A DNA stretch of 60,000 bases from Apostichopus japonicus (Eukaryota > Echinodermata > Holothuroidea > Aspidochirotida > Stichopodidae). The DNA lies in assembly GCF_037975245.1 (NCBI RefSeq), contig NC_092581.1, positions 17,177,303-17,237,302 of the forward strand, written 5' to 3'. The notes below the pieces were generated by a model. The model worked only from the letters and a program-made list of their open reading frames with translations. It did no database searches and was not told the DNA's origin. The translations under genes and the position numbers were made by a program. This document shows, piece by piece, positions 1 through 14,300 of the stretch (its first letter is position 1; every line of letters starts with the position of its first letter).

Positions 1-488
1 TCCAAAACTGGGCAAACACAACATGAACTATGAATGCATCCAATGTTGCACACCATCAATGGACATTTAGGAACAATGTGTTTATTAGCTGTGAAACTGA
101 TTCCAGAAGAGACTACTTTTTTTGAATAAATGTACAGAATAACTATTAATGCTAGTCATTACTATACAAGTCTAACAGAACATTCTTGACATTGGCCAAA
201 TTTCATAAACAAGTATTTTCATCTTACATCTGGTAATAGCATTGAATTTTCATATCTGTTTTGTTTGTTTTCCATTGTTCTCTTACTTTATTTTGGCTTA
301 TTGTTTTCATATTAATTTTGTTTTTAATTGTTAGTGCATTTTATAAAGAAGATTGCTGGTGCAGTGTCTTGAAATAAATGGCATGGATATTTACTATAAA
401 CAAACAAAATGTGTTATTGCAGAGCCCAAAGTGTTATGCTTTTAACTAAGAAAATGACATCATTACAGGGAATAACATATCGAGTATC

Positions 489-538
489 ACATCGCAAAAT
501 GCTATGCAAAACTGGCAAATTGCTAAGCAAGTGCAAAG
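489..538. repeat. Dispersed repeat, copy 1 (partner at 4122-4171)
   Basis: About 50 bases here closely resemble 4122-4171. Both contain the words TGCTATGCAAAA and AATTGCTA in the same order and spacing, with scattered substitutions. The similarity is between non-coding segments, so it marks a dispersed, probably transposon-derived repeat. Its full extent cannot be set from two copies. Confidence 0.5.
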
Positions 539-1362
539 TTGTATGGCAATTTTTTATACAAAGGAAGCATTAAAGTGTGTGAAGACTCGCACAAAAAGAA
601 ATGTCTAATGCCGGTAATTTGACCTAGTTTCGAATGAGGTGTAACAGAAGTGTTAAAACACCACCATCGACCCCAGAAAATACACACACAGCTTGCTAAC
701 GTCGGTAATTAGACACTAGTGTACAGTCAGTACATACAGCTGCGGTCAATACCCACAGCACAGTATACAAACGATACAGCGATGGACATCTCAGGTCCAG
801 CTAAAGATGACAAGGTATCATGTTTCATTACTGTCTGCATTTTGTAGCGACACGAACAAAACGTCACTTGCAAGCAACAGAAAGTTAACTTTTTCAGATG
901 GCTGCACGCAGTTTGGGGCGAGTCTTCAATGCCTTTAAGTAATTTATATGAGAAAGTTTAACTGCCCTCAAAATTGCTACACACAATTTGAACACTAAAT
1001 TATCCCCTGCAATAACTAAACAACAACGGTTCAAAAGAAAAATAATAAAATCTACCGCACATTGAAATGATAGAAAAAATGGTGACTAAAATGCATTTAT
1101 CCTGCCGTATAAAACCTTGTCCAATAGGTCTACCTATTTTTTTTTTTACTTCATGTTATCTGTAACTCAATCAATAAGATCGGAATAAACCAGATGGCAA
1201 AAAAAAGGGTTACATAGTTTCCCATTTTGGCAACTGTCATCAAAAACTGTAACTGCTCTTACCCTCCGTTATCCACTGGCAATACTGTTGGACATCATTA
1301 TTCGCACGGCCTTAAAATTGAAGGTTTGAGTTAGATTTCTTTAACCGGAAATAACGTGAGAC

Positions 1363-1718
1363 CAGTGGCGTAGCCAGAGGGGGGCCAGGAGGGGCAATGC
1401 CCCCCCAAATTTGCTTTGTGCTACAGTCTCGCCCCCCAAATGAAATCCAGTGATGAATTCAAAATACTTCTATTTACATTTGTTCGAGTTCTTATCACAA
1501 GTATTCATACCTCAGGGCTCATGTTCATACTTCATATAAGGTCATAACTTGGTAATCAGTGTGTCATGTTCCACTGAACCATTGGATGTGTATTTGTGCA
1601 GACGAGGTGCCCATTGATACATATCTGTCTTTGTAATTCCTACCATCAACCATCACAGGTTTGCGCCCCTTAAGAAAAGTCTTGCCCCCCTAACTATAGA
1701 ATGCTGGCTACGCCACTG
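1363..1718. mobile_element. hAT-like non-autonomous DNA transposon (MITE), 356 bp
   Basis: The element begins CAGTGGCGTAGCCAG and ends with the exact reverse complement CTGGCTACGCCACTG, a perfect 15-bp terminal inverted repeat. It is flanked by a perfect 8-bp direct repeat, CGTGAGAC, at 1355-1362 and 1719-1726. An 8-bp target duplication and CAGNG-type termini are the known signature of the hAT superfamily. It has no transposase frame, so it is non-autonomous. The perfect target duplication suggests a relatively recent insertion. A smaller relative with a GGCGCGTAGCCAGG-type end is at 19762-20030. Confidence 0.9.
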
Positions 1719-1877
1719 CGTGAGACTGGCCTCGAATGCTACACGGCAGGAAAAATGTTACGAAAAAAACAAAATAAACACATACCTGCGGACCGCAAGA
1801 GAAAGTGTGAGGCACCCTTGGCTACCACCCTAAATTTGATTGGACAAACTCACCCGTTTAACTGCTAATGGCCTTAC

Positions 1878-2023
1878 CGACTTGGATGAGTCAGCTCTGC
1901 TGGCTGGCTCTGCTGGTCTTGGAGGTTGAACCACAGGTTTCAACCTTGGGGTACCCATGTTTTTGAAAATATCACCAAAGCCTGGTCCTTTCGGCATAGC
2001 TCTTGGCTTGATAAGCTTAGCTT
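1878..2023 (-). CDS. SH3KBP1/CD2AP: CD2AP/SH3KBP1-like exon 5: inter-SH3 linker with GFGDIFK motif
   Basis: The exon is bounded on the minus strand by an acceptor (CTGTAG) and a donor (GTAAGG). It completes the split Glu codon left by the previous exon and ends in phase 0. It encodes a basic segment containing [10 protein letters not shown] followed by a Pro/Ser-rich stretch ending DSSKS. CIN85 and CD2AP both have a GxGFGDIFK motif in exactly this place, between the second and third SH3 domains. That match is the best evidence that this is a true family member and not just any tandem-SH3 protein. Confidence 0.88.
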
Positions 2024-5000
2024 CTACAGACCATAGGTGAGAAGAAATGCAAAAGGATTGAAATAAATTCACGGTTATGTTTAGTCGCAACTGTGAAATA
2101 TGTACCGTTACTTTCTTTTTGTTGTGACTATTTCACATACTGCTGGTAATAAGGAAGCATACCTGACCAGTTCAAGAGAGGCTGCCCACATACTACACAT
2201 ATTCATATTAATATTTTATGCAAACTGCAACCTTTTGTTTAAAAGTAACTGTGTTATTTCATTTGAAGACTTAAATTTGAGTTTATTTGCATGATGTAAT
2301 TTCCCCATGACAAATACAAATCATCCTGAGCAAACTATTGCAAAATAGCGCTAAGTCCAAAGTAAGACTACCATTGACATTGGTAAAGTTGCAATCAAAG
2401 TTCACTGTGTATTTATTATTGTGTCTGTTTGCGCAACCTACACACATTACAATTGTCTGATAGTGTTGCTGGAAACTTCAAGTGTAAATTGTCATATTGT
2501 CTGGATTGAGAATTGACCAAACAAAGTCTGTTTGATTCTGGCAAATTAAACAAAACCCTTGCAACCAGTTTTTTTCACTCAACACAAGCATGCAATTAAT
2601 CGTACTAAGGAGTAACAACAATGGCATTCCATATTTCCATTTTTTAGGGAGACTATGAACCGACCTGATTCAGGTTTCTCCTCTTCTTCGGGCAGGAGTT
2701 CAACAAAGTTTGACGGAAACATTCCCTTCTTGCCATTTACGACGCCCTCCCACCAGCCGGGCTCAGGCTGGCTTGTGACTTCTACTTCTGAATCTACCTC
2801 CAACGGTAATTCATCCTCGTTCTGCGGTGCGTAGCTGTAGGTGACCTTTGCCCTGAGCTTTTTCTTGTGGGCACCGTTTTCTAGGGAAGAAAAACACACA
2901 GGGCTTCCTTATTGTTTGATGAGGAAGATAAACTTGCCCTAATGATGCTACAGCACAACTTGAGGGTTAATATCATCTGTGTATTTTGGCCGCCTACTTG
3001 CTGCAACAGGAGTCATATCATAGTAGTGAGCATTCCTTGGTTAGCTACATAGATTTACCTTGTATAGTGGTTATTAACCCACCAGGATACTATTAACCCC
3101 GCCTCCACTAATGAATATTCATAACAGAAGTTGTGACCTTCCATCCGTGAAAAATGCTTAGTTCATCATATGTACTTATTGTATGAATTTGTATGAAACA
3201 TATGTACTGACTTTTGTGTAATTGTGAGAAAATAATGCTGAAAGTATGATGGATTTACTGGACTGAAGTAAGGCTTAAAACTGCTTTACAATGCAAAATA
3301 ACTGTACAATTTGAGCACCTTAAAGGGGAAAATCTGTAAAGTACCCCAAAAAACAGAAACCTTTTACTATGGTATCAGATCAGGTGAGATATTGTTATGC
3401 TTCTGAGCCTTAATAGAATTTATCAAACAAGGGATTATATATGCCAATATGAAGAACTTTATATTATATTATTGGTATGAAAATAATTGTTAAAATACAC
3501 ATTTTTGTTTTAATTCAATTCCCATTATTTTCCCTACTTATCCACTCTTTTTTAGATCTGGTTGAGACTCACCCCTCTTGACAACTTCCTCCGTCGGTGT
3601 TTGACCGTTCACTGCCGGTGGGGGAGCTGCTGAAGCCCGACTTGATTCCTCTTTCAGCACCTTCAAGACAGAAAGAACAAACAAACAATCATACATACAG
3701 TAGGAGTGTTAGCTCAGTGTTTAACGTGGTGCCTTTCAATCATACATACAGTAGGAGTGTTAGCTCAGTGGTTAACGCCGGTGTATTTCAATCATAAGGT
3801 CCCGAGTTCGAGTCACTCCAAGATTTTATGTATGTCGTCCAGTTACAGAGTTGTTGACAATTGACAATTCATAATCATGGACGTTAAAATATGAATGTAA
3901 GAGACTGACTTCGGTCAGCTTGCGGCTTTGATAAGACAATGAGGCTTCTTCGCGAGTTACTGCTTGCAGGAGGATCTAAAATACATACATACATTTTAAT
4001 AACCAAATAACAAAGTATAGATTCAAATATTTGCACAGACCGGCATTGTTTGGTTTATCAAGTATGTTGCACTCAAAGATCAATTCATGCTTAGTAGAAT
4101 TCCCAGGGAATGTTAGTGTCACATAGCGAAATTGCTATGCAAAATGGGCGAATTGCTACATAAGTACAAGTGCAACGCCAGTCTGCATGGCGGAAATGGC
4201 GTTGTTATTCTAAGGTTTCTACGGTATTGAAGGCATGCAGCAGCACCAGCACCAGCAGTAGGTGTACGTGTAGTAAAGGGCGGTTGTACATGATAGTATG
4301 TTCCGGCCAGCTGCATCCGTAGCGGAGTGACGTCCCAGCGGATCATTAGTCTATAATTCTCTTGTATATACACAAGAAGAGAATGCCGACGGTTCTTTGA
4401 GGACTATGGCAAAACAGCAGCAGCAGCAAAGATAGCAGCTTTTGTAGGAACAGTGATATTTTATAAGAGAAAAAATTCAAGAGACCTCACAACTCCTAAA
4501 ATAATATATTTGAATTCAAAATTTTTCTCTGAGACATGCACACTGATATTGACTGCAAACAAGTATATCACAGTTCCAGCAGATAACTTTCTTACATTTC
4601 ATCAAGAGAGGGTTCAAGAAACCCTTGTCCTAGTTCTTTCTATCATCACTGTGTCCCAAAAACCTTCCCAAATGAAAGGACAAGTGTTACAAGGTTCCCA
4701 GTTCATTCTAGGTACGGTAGAACGAGAGTGCTGAGGTTGTGAGGAGACAGGTAAGCGTGGAGCGAAATAAATCTTTTCATTGAGGGTTCAAGAAACCCTT
4801 GTATTAGTTCTTTCTCATCATCACTGAGTTACTTTCTGGTCACCCGTGACACAAATACAGAACCATGAAGGTACTGTTAATGGAAGGCATAACTACTATA
4901 CCATTCCTTACTTGGCACTAACAGAATAACAATGTCAGCATGTTATTTATTTAATTAAATACTGGCAGACAATACTCATGGCTCATTTTAGGCCACTGTA

Positions 5001-8000
5001 GTTTCCCAATCCCAATATCTGATAATGAGACATGGGGATTATCAAAGAGTGAGAGGGGCAGATCTAGCATTTGCCAATAATTCAAAGATGGGTTTACCTT
5101 GACGAAGTTGTCTGGGAACATTCCTCTCTTGCCGTTGACCTCTCCTTCCCACCATCCACCTTCCATTATCTTTATGCCGGTGATGGTGTCTCCGACCTTG
5201 ATCGTCAGCTCGTCAGGGTTGACGGCATCGTAGTCATACTCCACGAGCGCCTCCACTGCACAAAGAGATAAAGAAAAACAATCACAGGAATGGTTCTGCG
5301 AAGTAACGCTAATTGTTTCATATAATGTTGAACCTATTTTGAAAGCGCCCTCCAATACTGAAACCGATAATAGCCAATATTCAAATCTTTAATAAAGTAA
5401 TCAGTGAGTCGGTCTTAATCGGCCCAATTGTTCAAGAATGAGTAAATGATCAGAACCTGCAAATTTGAAAGTGCCTCGATTTAAATCGAAACGGCTTATA
5501 GTTTAAAGTTTTAGTGTAAAGATAATGCCAAGGATAAAATAGAAATTCCTGACTTTCATGACGGTCTTGACAAACTTTCCCCAATGTAGCTGATGTTAAT
5601 AGAAAGACAATAATTGCAACCCAGCAACAAACTAATTTATGCTGTTCAACATGAGCTGGATATGATATCTAAATTATCTGGCAGACATAATAAAAATAAA
5701 TAATCATTAAGTTTTAATCATACTATAAGAAGGAACAGCATTTCACCAATACATGACATCAAAAGGTTATTCCAGGATTTGTACAACCAATCCGATCACA
5801 AAAATCATAAAAGACAATCGAAAACGTTAAAGCAAATTTTGCTGACGAAAATGCATAGCGTTCTTCCTGGATGGTAGATTCAGAAGTTGTAAGTGGGTAG
5901 TGCCCTGGTAGCGAGGGCGCAGTGCTAAAATGTTCCAGTGTGTAGTTACGTAGATGGGAAAGTGCAGTCTATGTGGAGTGGGAGACAGGTAAGAGAGGAG
6001 CGAAGTAAATACACACACACGCACACCCATGCACAAGATAACCTCCAAAGAATTACAGAGGTTTACATTGAGAGTGGCTATTCTCATTACTGTGCAATGT
6101 GAAATGCTGTCACAAATGCTTATGATAAATATAGAAAGATTAATGAAAAGGGCAAACCACAAGATGATGGCCAATGTGTCGGCCTTGGATAATTTCTTGC
6201 CCCCCCCACCCCACCCCACAATTAGTCTCGGATGACATTTCAATACTTATATAGTTGCAGGAACAAGGATTTTACATCTCCAGCAATCAAATGGGAGAGT
6301 TAACAGGTCTTTGACAACAAGTCTCCTTAGAAAGGAAACAACAAGATGATGAATGAACACTTCATTCTAATCATCCAATGAACATATCATAAATGTTATT
6401 TTGGTTTCAACTTTGATGTCATGCTTTGGTGTTCCTAATTACATCTGCTTTAACTTGAATACACTGTTTGAATCAAAAATAAGAATTTTCCTCTAAACTG
6501 AATCAGACCAGTTGTGGAGCTAGACAAAGCCATAAACTGCTATTTAAACCACTATTTGCTGTTGCAACAGGTTAGGCACAATACAAGACACTTAAGTATC
6601 CTGAAATACCTCTTTTGAAGTATTGCAGTGACTTTCTCATTGAAACATGATCTCAGCATACAAGTTCAATCACTCTGAACCCTTCTAAGGCAGGATATGT
6701 CATTCATAGAGACAAAGCAAAAGACTTATCTAGTTCATCATCTCAAACAGGAAGTATTAGTCTTTCAAGTAATACTTACCTAACCTTACCTCCTAATTGA
6801 GGTCATTTACTTGAATTCCAAATGCACAGGATGTTTCAGAAGGTAGTACTAAGCCTCATTCTAAAGCTCTTTTATAAGTTTAAATAGCTATCTTAACTTG
6901 TAAAAAAGGTAAATATTGATTTTAATTAGTTTAAAGAATACAAATACTAGAGGTATCATGGATACACACCATGCTGGATGGCTACTGTACCATAAAACAA
7001 ACTTTACTACACGTATCAGTATCTTTGGGTGTAGTTAGTGTCCTCTAACATCAAAAAAGTGAATGAACATTCAATGATAGGATACCAATATACCAACTAT
7101 TAATGCACACTAGCTCATACCATATCCAACTATTAATGCACACTACAGTAGCTCATACCATATCCAATTATTAATGCACACTAGCTCATATCCAATTATT
7201 AATGCACATTGCACAATAGCTCATACCATACCCAACTATTAATGCACACTAGCTCATACCATATACCAACTATTAATGCACACTAGCTCATACCATATCC
7301 AATTATTAATACACACTAGCTCATACCATATCCAATTATTAATGCACACTAGCTCATACCATATCCAACTACAGAATATGAATGCAAACTTCATCAAAAT
7401 ACTTCCTACCTACAGTAATTATGTACATTGTAAAGAAGTAGAACGTATCATGATATATCAAAATACTGACTAAGACCAGAAAGGAAATGGCCAATAACAT
7501 AGTCTGAACAATTTTTGAAACTGATGAAAGTCCAGGGATTGTTTAGAAACAGTATGACCTAAAATAAGGTTAACCCTTATGAGTCATTCTGTGTCCATTG
7601 TCCATCTGAGACCATCAAAGTAAAGCACAGATCAGAAAACTAGTAACTCTGCAAACAATATGTACACAAACAATTCATAAGTATTAGCATCACAGAGCAT
7701 ACAAAAAGGATTTAAACAAATGGCTACAACTGGATGAAGAAATTTGGATTTTGTAACCTTGATATCAACTAGGCCTTTGTAGGAAATTTACTTTGGAGAA
7801 CCAATCGAAACTGTATTCTCCACATTAACAGGACTTTCTCTTTACCTAAAACCTTTGGAAAGTCATATAGATTGCATTCAATGACCAATTTAATACACCT
7901 CTCCATAATTTGCAGGACTTTCTTATTTTACCTAAACCTCCAGTTAATCATATAGATTGTGTTCAATGACCAATTTCTTACACTGGGGTAATGGCTTAAA

Positions 8001-11000
8001 GTACATTAATTGCTTTATAATGATCTCAAAATGATTGTCTGAAAACTAACAATTATGATTAAACAATATTGCCTTTCCTTTCAAACTGGATTGTGTAATT
8101 TCATATCCTGGTACAATATTTTTAGGGTTCTTTGACTTCTTTCATACAAACCTCTGTAAAGGTTGTGTTGTGAAGCAAGAGGGAAACGCCCCGTAACATA
8201 CTCAACCTTGAATATTAATGCAGCTTTCACCTTCTATTTTCTTTTTTAAAGTCGTTACTTTATACAGTATGTATTTATTTAGCCTATGGGAGTCATAGTT
8301 CAAAGCAGCAACATCTATTGCATTTATATACTGCTTGTTCATAACACTATATATATCGAAGTAAATTTCCTTGTCAAGAGGACATGGGATTTGTAACCTT
8401 GATATGAAACACTGACAAGTAACAGACTTCCCGAGAGGGGAACTTGCCGGTCAGCATAATAGCCCTGTCATATTTCCTGCTACTATTGTTGAAACTAGAT
8501 ATGAAAGGATGCCGTGCTGGCTTTTGACGCATTGTTTCCTTATATATTTTGACTTTTCATAAATTCAAGTCTATAATATTGCAAGCTTGTCAATGAACAG
8601 CAAGCAACTGTGTTCAACATACAGTAATGTTTAACAAGAGTGTTTCAGACTTCAACTTTAAAGTCTCAGTATATGTTTGCCAAATTTAAAGTTTGACCTT
8701 TCCAGCTTACTGCACTAAAAGCTCAGTGAAAATTAAAACCGTTCTATGCAATTTCCATATCAATATTCATTATTTTTATTGAGTGATCTGTCATTGATAC
8801 ATTTTGAACTGAATAAAATTTTTTGCTTTCGCTTTGGTTTTACCCATGTTACTTGAAAAAATTGTGTCATTTCCTTCCATTGCAATGAATAAACCGGTGT
8901 TTTCAGGCGTGTCCTCCTTGGAATTGGGTAAAGAAAGTGGACAGAACGAGTATATTTAGGTTACATTTGTGTAATGAACATGCTGATATGGGCAACAGAA
9001 AATAAATTTCTTTCTTTCGATTGCGACAATTTTTTCTATTAAACCCTCCTGGTTAGAGTGCACTAACCCTAACCCTAACCCGAACATTGAATCTGCTTCG
9101 GAAGTTTTTTTCCGAAATTCATCAGCAAACACGTATTGAGACTTTAAAGAGGTTAACATTTCATTATAGATCACCCCTACAAAGAAATACTTTCAATACA
9201 GGTTCAATTCTAGGTTGCTGTTTTTTCTTTTAGCTGGTAAAATGGGGGTGGACTGCCAAGTTAGACACATCACCTGTTTTATCTATAGACCGTCTCCCCT
9301 GTAATCAATGTCACTAAGTCGAAAAGGTTTCAAGTTACAGTATCTGCTGTTTCCACTTTAAAAATGTTGGCAAACCTCGACAGATTTAATTAATGTGGGT
9401 TCCAGCGTTCCAGCGATGTGTGATTGAGCGATATAGTATGCTGTCATACGCCACATTCAGTAATGTAAACTAGTAAAACAAGTCTTCAAGTCGTCTGTGT
9501 GAAGGAATAACATATGCAGCTCAATCTGATTGTGTTGCATATATTTTAGTGAGACTGGAACAAATTATATATAAACACTTAAAATGGCTATCAACAAATA
9601 TTCAGCTATTTATACATCTAAATGATATAGCATAATTTAAATGTACACAAAGATAGTCATCAATAATTAATTAACGGCTACACGGTAATATGTATATGTA
9701 CAGGGAGTTAAGGAATCCATGTAGAAGTTAAATTTATTCAAGTCTGGGAGAGGTAAATTACTGAAATGGCAGAATTGAATTCTTTAGACTGCGTTTATTG
9801 TAGGACACAGTACGCATTAGCACGTTTACATGATTACACGTATCCCACCACTGTACTAAATGTGGGTTAAACATCTATGGATCTTTGACAGTTGTCTGGT
9901 TTAGGTAGGTTAATTGTTTTATAAGTGATTTACTTTATTGGTTATCCTATGTAACACATTCACTACTTTGTTAATATCAGAAAGTGTACAGCCTACAACC
10001 TAATGAATGGAAATAATTCATTTACTTGTTTCACTAAAGAACTGACTCGACATGAGGGACTTGTTACGGAGGAGATACTGTAAGCAATGCTCGAAAAACA
10101 CCAGTTTTGGCAATGAAATCTGACACCGAGGCACTTTTGTATTCCCAAATGGCATGATTCAATTGCACTAAGAATGTGTAAGTGTTTATTTTAACCGGGT
10201 TAGAAGCACAGCTAATTCAAAGGGTTTATGGGTGAGCGTTGTATCTTCTCCCAAAGCGACTCCCTGACAGCATTGACACCCACAGCTATTGTAACATATA
10301 AACTCCAATACAGGACTCTACCATCAACTCCCACATCATGTGTACTGTACACAACATGAAACTCTTGTTTGCAATGCATATAACTGCCAAACTGTAATTT
10401 ATCTGGTAATCATCAACTTTACCTAACAATGCAAAGTAACATACACTTGGCTGACTTTATATCTGGGAGCTTGAAAAAAGTATTGTAAATTGTACTTAAA
10501 ACCAAACAAAATCGAAACTCATTATTCACTGTACACCAAAGTAAAAAATAAAAAAATATAACAAAAGGACAGGATAGGATCAATGAAAGTAAAACATGTG
10601 TAATGCTTTTGAATTTGCAGTCAATATTAATAAAAAGGTCTAACATTTTAGACCTTTAGTCCATGTTTAGGAACTCCAGATCTAGCATTCAAGTAAGAAA
10701 TCAACAATTTATAGATCTGTTAACAATGAAATTACTTATATATTCTATAATTTTCAACTGTGATCTGCATTTCAAATCATGAACGTATAACAACAGTTCT
10801 GGAATTGTTCTCATGTTCTGATCACATCATAACCGGTGAGAGTACTAGTCACCACATTCATGTTTTCTTTGGCAAATAAATTACTTTGTGCACTAAACTG
10901 CTGCCAGCTAATTCCACAAGGAGTGCCAAAATGGACTGAGAAAAGTGATCTATACATGATGTGCACACACCCTGTTGGAATATTTAGACAATACTATAAG

Positions 11001-11301
11001 GCACGTCCCCCAATGGAATTAGTGGAGCAGGAAACTTCACAAAACTATTTGGGTCTTCTTCCAATTCCTACTGTTCAACTACAGTAACTCTATGTGGCAA
11101 AGCAATGCTCTACAGATGATTGCACTAGGAACAAACAAGCTATTCAATGGAGGGAAGGTAGCAAAAGTTAGATTGAACGGACCAACACACAGATAAAATG
11201 GTGTCTGAATTTATGCTTTAAAAGTAATAAACTGTGGGGGATCATACCATATACTGTAGGCATCATAAATTTGTGGATAGATTTATTATGATACCTCCAG
11301 C

Positions 11302-11334
<33 letters not shown>

Positions 11335-14300
11335 TTATTAGGTCTTACTGTTGATCAAGCTTACCATTAAACCAAACAGAATGGTGATCTGGCACACTAA
11401 AACTTCCTCAAAGTTAAAAGAAGACTGAATGTATGTAGATTCTGTTGACCATGCATTTCTTTACTGTTTGGCCAATTATCCTAAAGCCTTGGCTCAAGCA
11501 AATAAGTGGACCTCTTTTTCCCTGAGAGATATGTCAGGGATTTCCCTCTACTTTGGAGCTAACATTTGACAACATAGAAAACGGCCCCATATCCTGAAGA
11601 GTAACAACTAGGTAGAAAGATTTCTGTGAAAGTGTAATTTTAGAGTTATCCACTGCATATTTGTCTAATATTTTTATTCAACAATAAACATATTGAAAAC
11701 TGGTCTACAATACTGACTTTTTCGGAAATTTGGAAACAGACCAAACTGATTTCACTCCCTCCCCATCCCCCCTCCCCCAATCCCTCCTCCCCCCCCCCCA
11801 TTAAATAGTTCAGTCTTGTTAAAATAAAACATTCAAGCAAAGTTAAAATATCTGGAACTAACCCTTTTCCTCAAGATATATTAACCATAGAAGAATTTAA
11901 ATTAAACCAAAGTGCACTACTTTATTTGTACTCCCACTATGAAAGCAGTAGGCTAGCACATGTATCTATGTGCAACATGTTCTTACCTGAGTGAATGCGT
12001 GGAAGACAGGCCATCCCAACCTATTATCTTGTAATCAATTTGGAAATGATATTACAGTTTTCCACAGGGTTTTATACATCTGGGCAGGAGGTCACTGTGT
12101 GTAGGAATAGCACTAAGCAAGGCACCTGTGCATTCTTACACACACATATATACTGTACATAATCCTGCATTGATGGACATTTGTAGGTAACAAACTAACC
12201 GATCCTCAGTTTTCTCTCATGTGACATTATGAGACTGGGAACTGACAAAAAAAAATAATGTGCTTTGATGGCATCATAGACCCCATTCCTCCCAAAATAC
12301 AAGCTTTTTTAGTACACTTGCTAGCTGTGTTTTCAGGTCTGTACTTAATCCCAGATATAACCAAAATTTCAGCACAGCTAGGTTTAAGATATTAAATTGT
12401 GAATTTCATATACAGGTAGCAATGCAGAATATTTTGTACATGTGAAGTCCTATAACATTGCTTGCCAAGAATCATTTACAGTATACCATATATTAAGATC
12501 ACACTCTGTTCCTTCAAAGATTGTATAGAAGCACAATTATTTAAGTAAGCCTCTTTCTAACAGGACATAGAGGAAAAAGATGCTCTATCATTGTGATAAG
12601 GAAACTAGGTACTGTGCAACTTGAATCGTCCTTTAATGGTAATTCATACTATGAAGTTATAATCTTCTGAAATTATTATGTTATGCCAAACATGCCCCAT
12701 CTTCTGTAGTGTTTTCAAATAAACAGGGGGCGCTTTCCTCTTTTTGCTTCATTCTGTTGCTTTCCCTCCCCTCCCCTCCCCCCCCCCCCCTCCAACCTCC
12801 TCTCTGCTCTTCATAATAGCAAGAAGAAAAGAAAACATTTCTGCTATTGAATTAAATTCAACTAGAAAGATAATGCTATTGTGGTAACAAATTGTGTATA
12901 TGGATATGAGCAAACATTGTGCAGATTAGCAGTGCTTACAAGTACAATATATACATGAAATGACACTGCACATTTAACATTGAAGAACTTGTATGAATAG
13001 ACTGAGACTACCTATGTTTAGATGTATTCCTAATTTTATAATTTATATAATCACATTATTAACCATTCTTTTACTAAACAAGTTAAAGTTAATAATAATC
13101 AATCTACTATATTATTCTATATTTGTTACTGTACTGGTACCTGTAGATTTATGTACATGGGAATCACATTGTTCACTTAAATAATCCTCGCTTTAAGAGC
13201 TGCCTTATTGTTAAAGCATTCAGGAAACACAGAACAGTTATACACACCTTAAGTCTTGCTTTACTACTACTACTACTGTGGTATTAGTCATCATAGATAT
13301 ATTCAAACCATTTTAGTAGAGTCACTGTGTAGCCAGTGGCACGATAGAAAACAAACATGGCCTGTACTATTGTACTTGCCTATGCTTGGGTGGGTATCAG
13401 AATTCACACACACAGAATGGAACAAGTGGTTTAATGCAATGAAGCAGATATATGCTCTGTACCTTTATATTATACACTGTAGTATCATAGCTGTTCTTCT
13501 AGTGTAGCATAGATGTGTGTCACTATATTCACTATAGTGCACATGTACAAAGAATTACATTCAGGATACATATTTAGCCATCAGTAAAATATTTACTACA
13601 GTTCAAAAATTTCTAACAAAACATGTCTTTTACTTCTTCTCTCTCTCTCTCTTCCACAGACACAAAATGTACTTAGAAACCAGCACTCAAAACTCAGAGA
13701 ACTCACTTCGGCAACACGAACCAAATGCAACAACACTACTTGATGTATCACACTCACACGCAGAACCACTTGAATAATACTCGCTTAGCGAACATGCAAA
13801 TGGCAGCATTAAATGGAAAGATATATCCAGTAAATTCAACAACATTACATTTTACTAAGTTAAGAACAAAGCTGAAACATTTTGGAGAGGGGGGGGGGGG
13901 GGACCTGGACTTGGTGAAGCTGACTCCCATTAAGGGAGTCTGGGGGTAGGAAATAAGAAAATGTTAAATGGTACATTCCATTTTTGTCATTCCACTTTCC
14001 CAATTAGGTACAAGTTGGGCTAAAACACAAGGTTGTGCTAACAACTACTATATGTATGTACTATATGTATGTACACCACCCATTCCCATGGATCCATACC
14101 CGCACTGTTTGACCAGCATAATCTGGACTGACAACTACTCTAAGCATAAAGAATATTCAAAACAAGATTCCTATAGTCATTACCATTCAAAACTATTACC
14201 TTTCCTACAGAAATCCTCACCTCTCACCTTCATGAATGCTACAGTACTTTAATTCAGTTTTGCATAAAAAACTTTAAGTTACTGATAATATTGTTAATTT

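Larger units (their letters stand above)
1..1877. other. Left flank: intron or downstream part of the CD2AP/SH3KBP1-like gene
   Basis: I find no exon of the minus-strand adaptor gene to the left of 1878. In particular no WWEG-type SH3 exon is visible, so the third SH3 must lie beyond the window. The stretch holds one complete miniature transposon (1363-1718), a dispersed repeat shared with 4122-4171 (around 489-538) and otherwise AT-rich sequence. A short plus-strand ATG reading frame at 783-815, ending before a GT, could be part of a repeat or an unrelated first exon. I could not support it as a gene. Confidence 0.5.

Noticed and set aside
3754-3820. A free-standing tRNA gene
   Set aside because: The tRNA-like part has a partly duplicated head and a non-tRNA body that recurs at 54114-54303. 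It is a SINE head.
5071-5271. 66-codon plus-strand frame
   Set aside because: It is antisense to the SH3-A exon. The minus-strand protein has the full SH3 signature.
5827-6243. 138-codon minus-strand frame
   Set aside because: It lies in the adaptor first intron, has no SH3 or other recognisable motif, and its phase and position do not fit the gene model.
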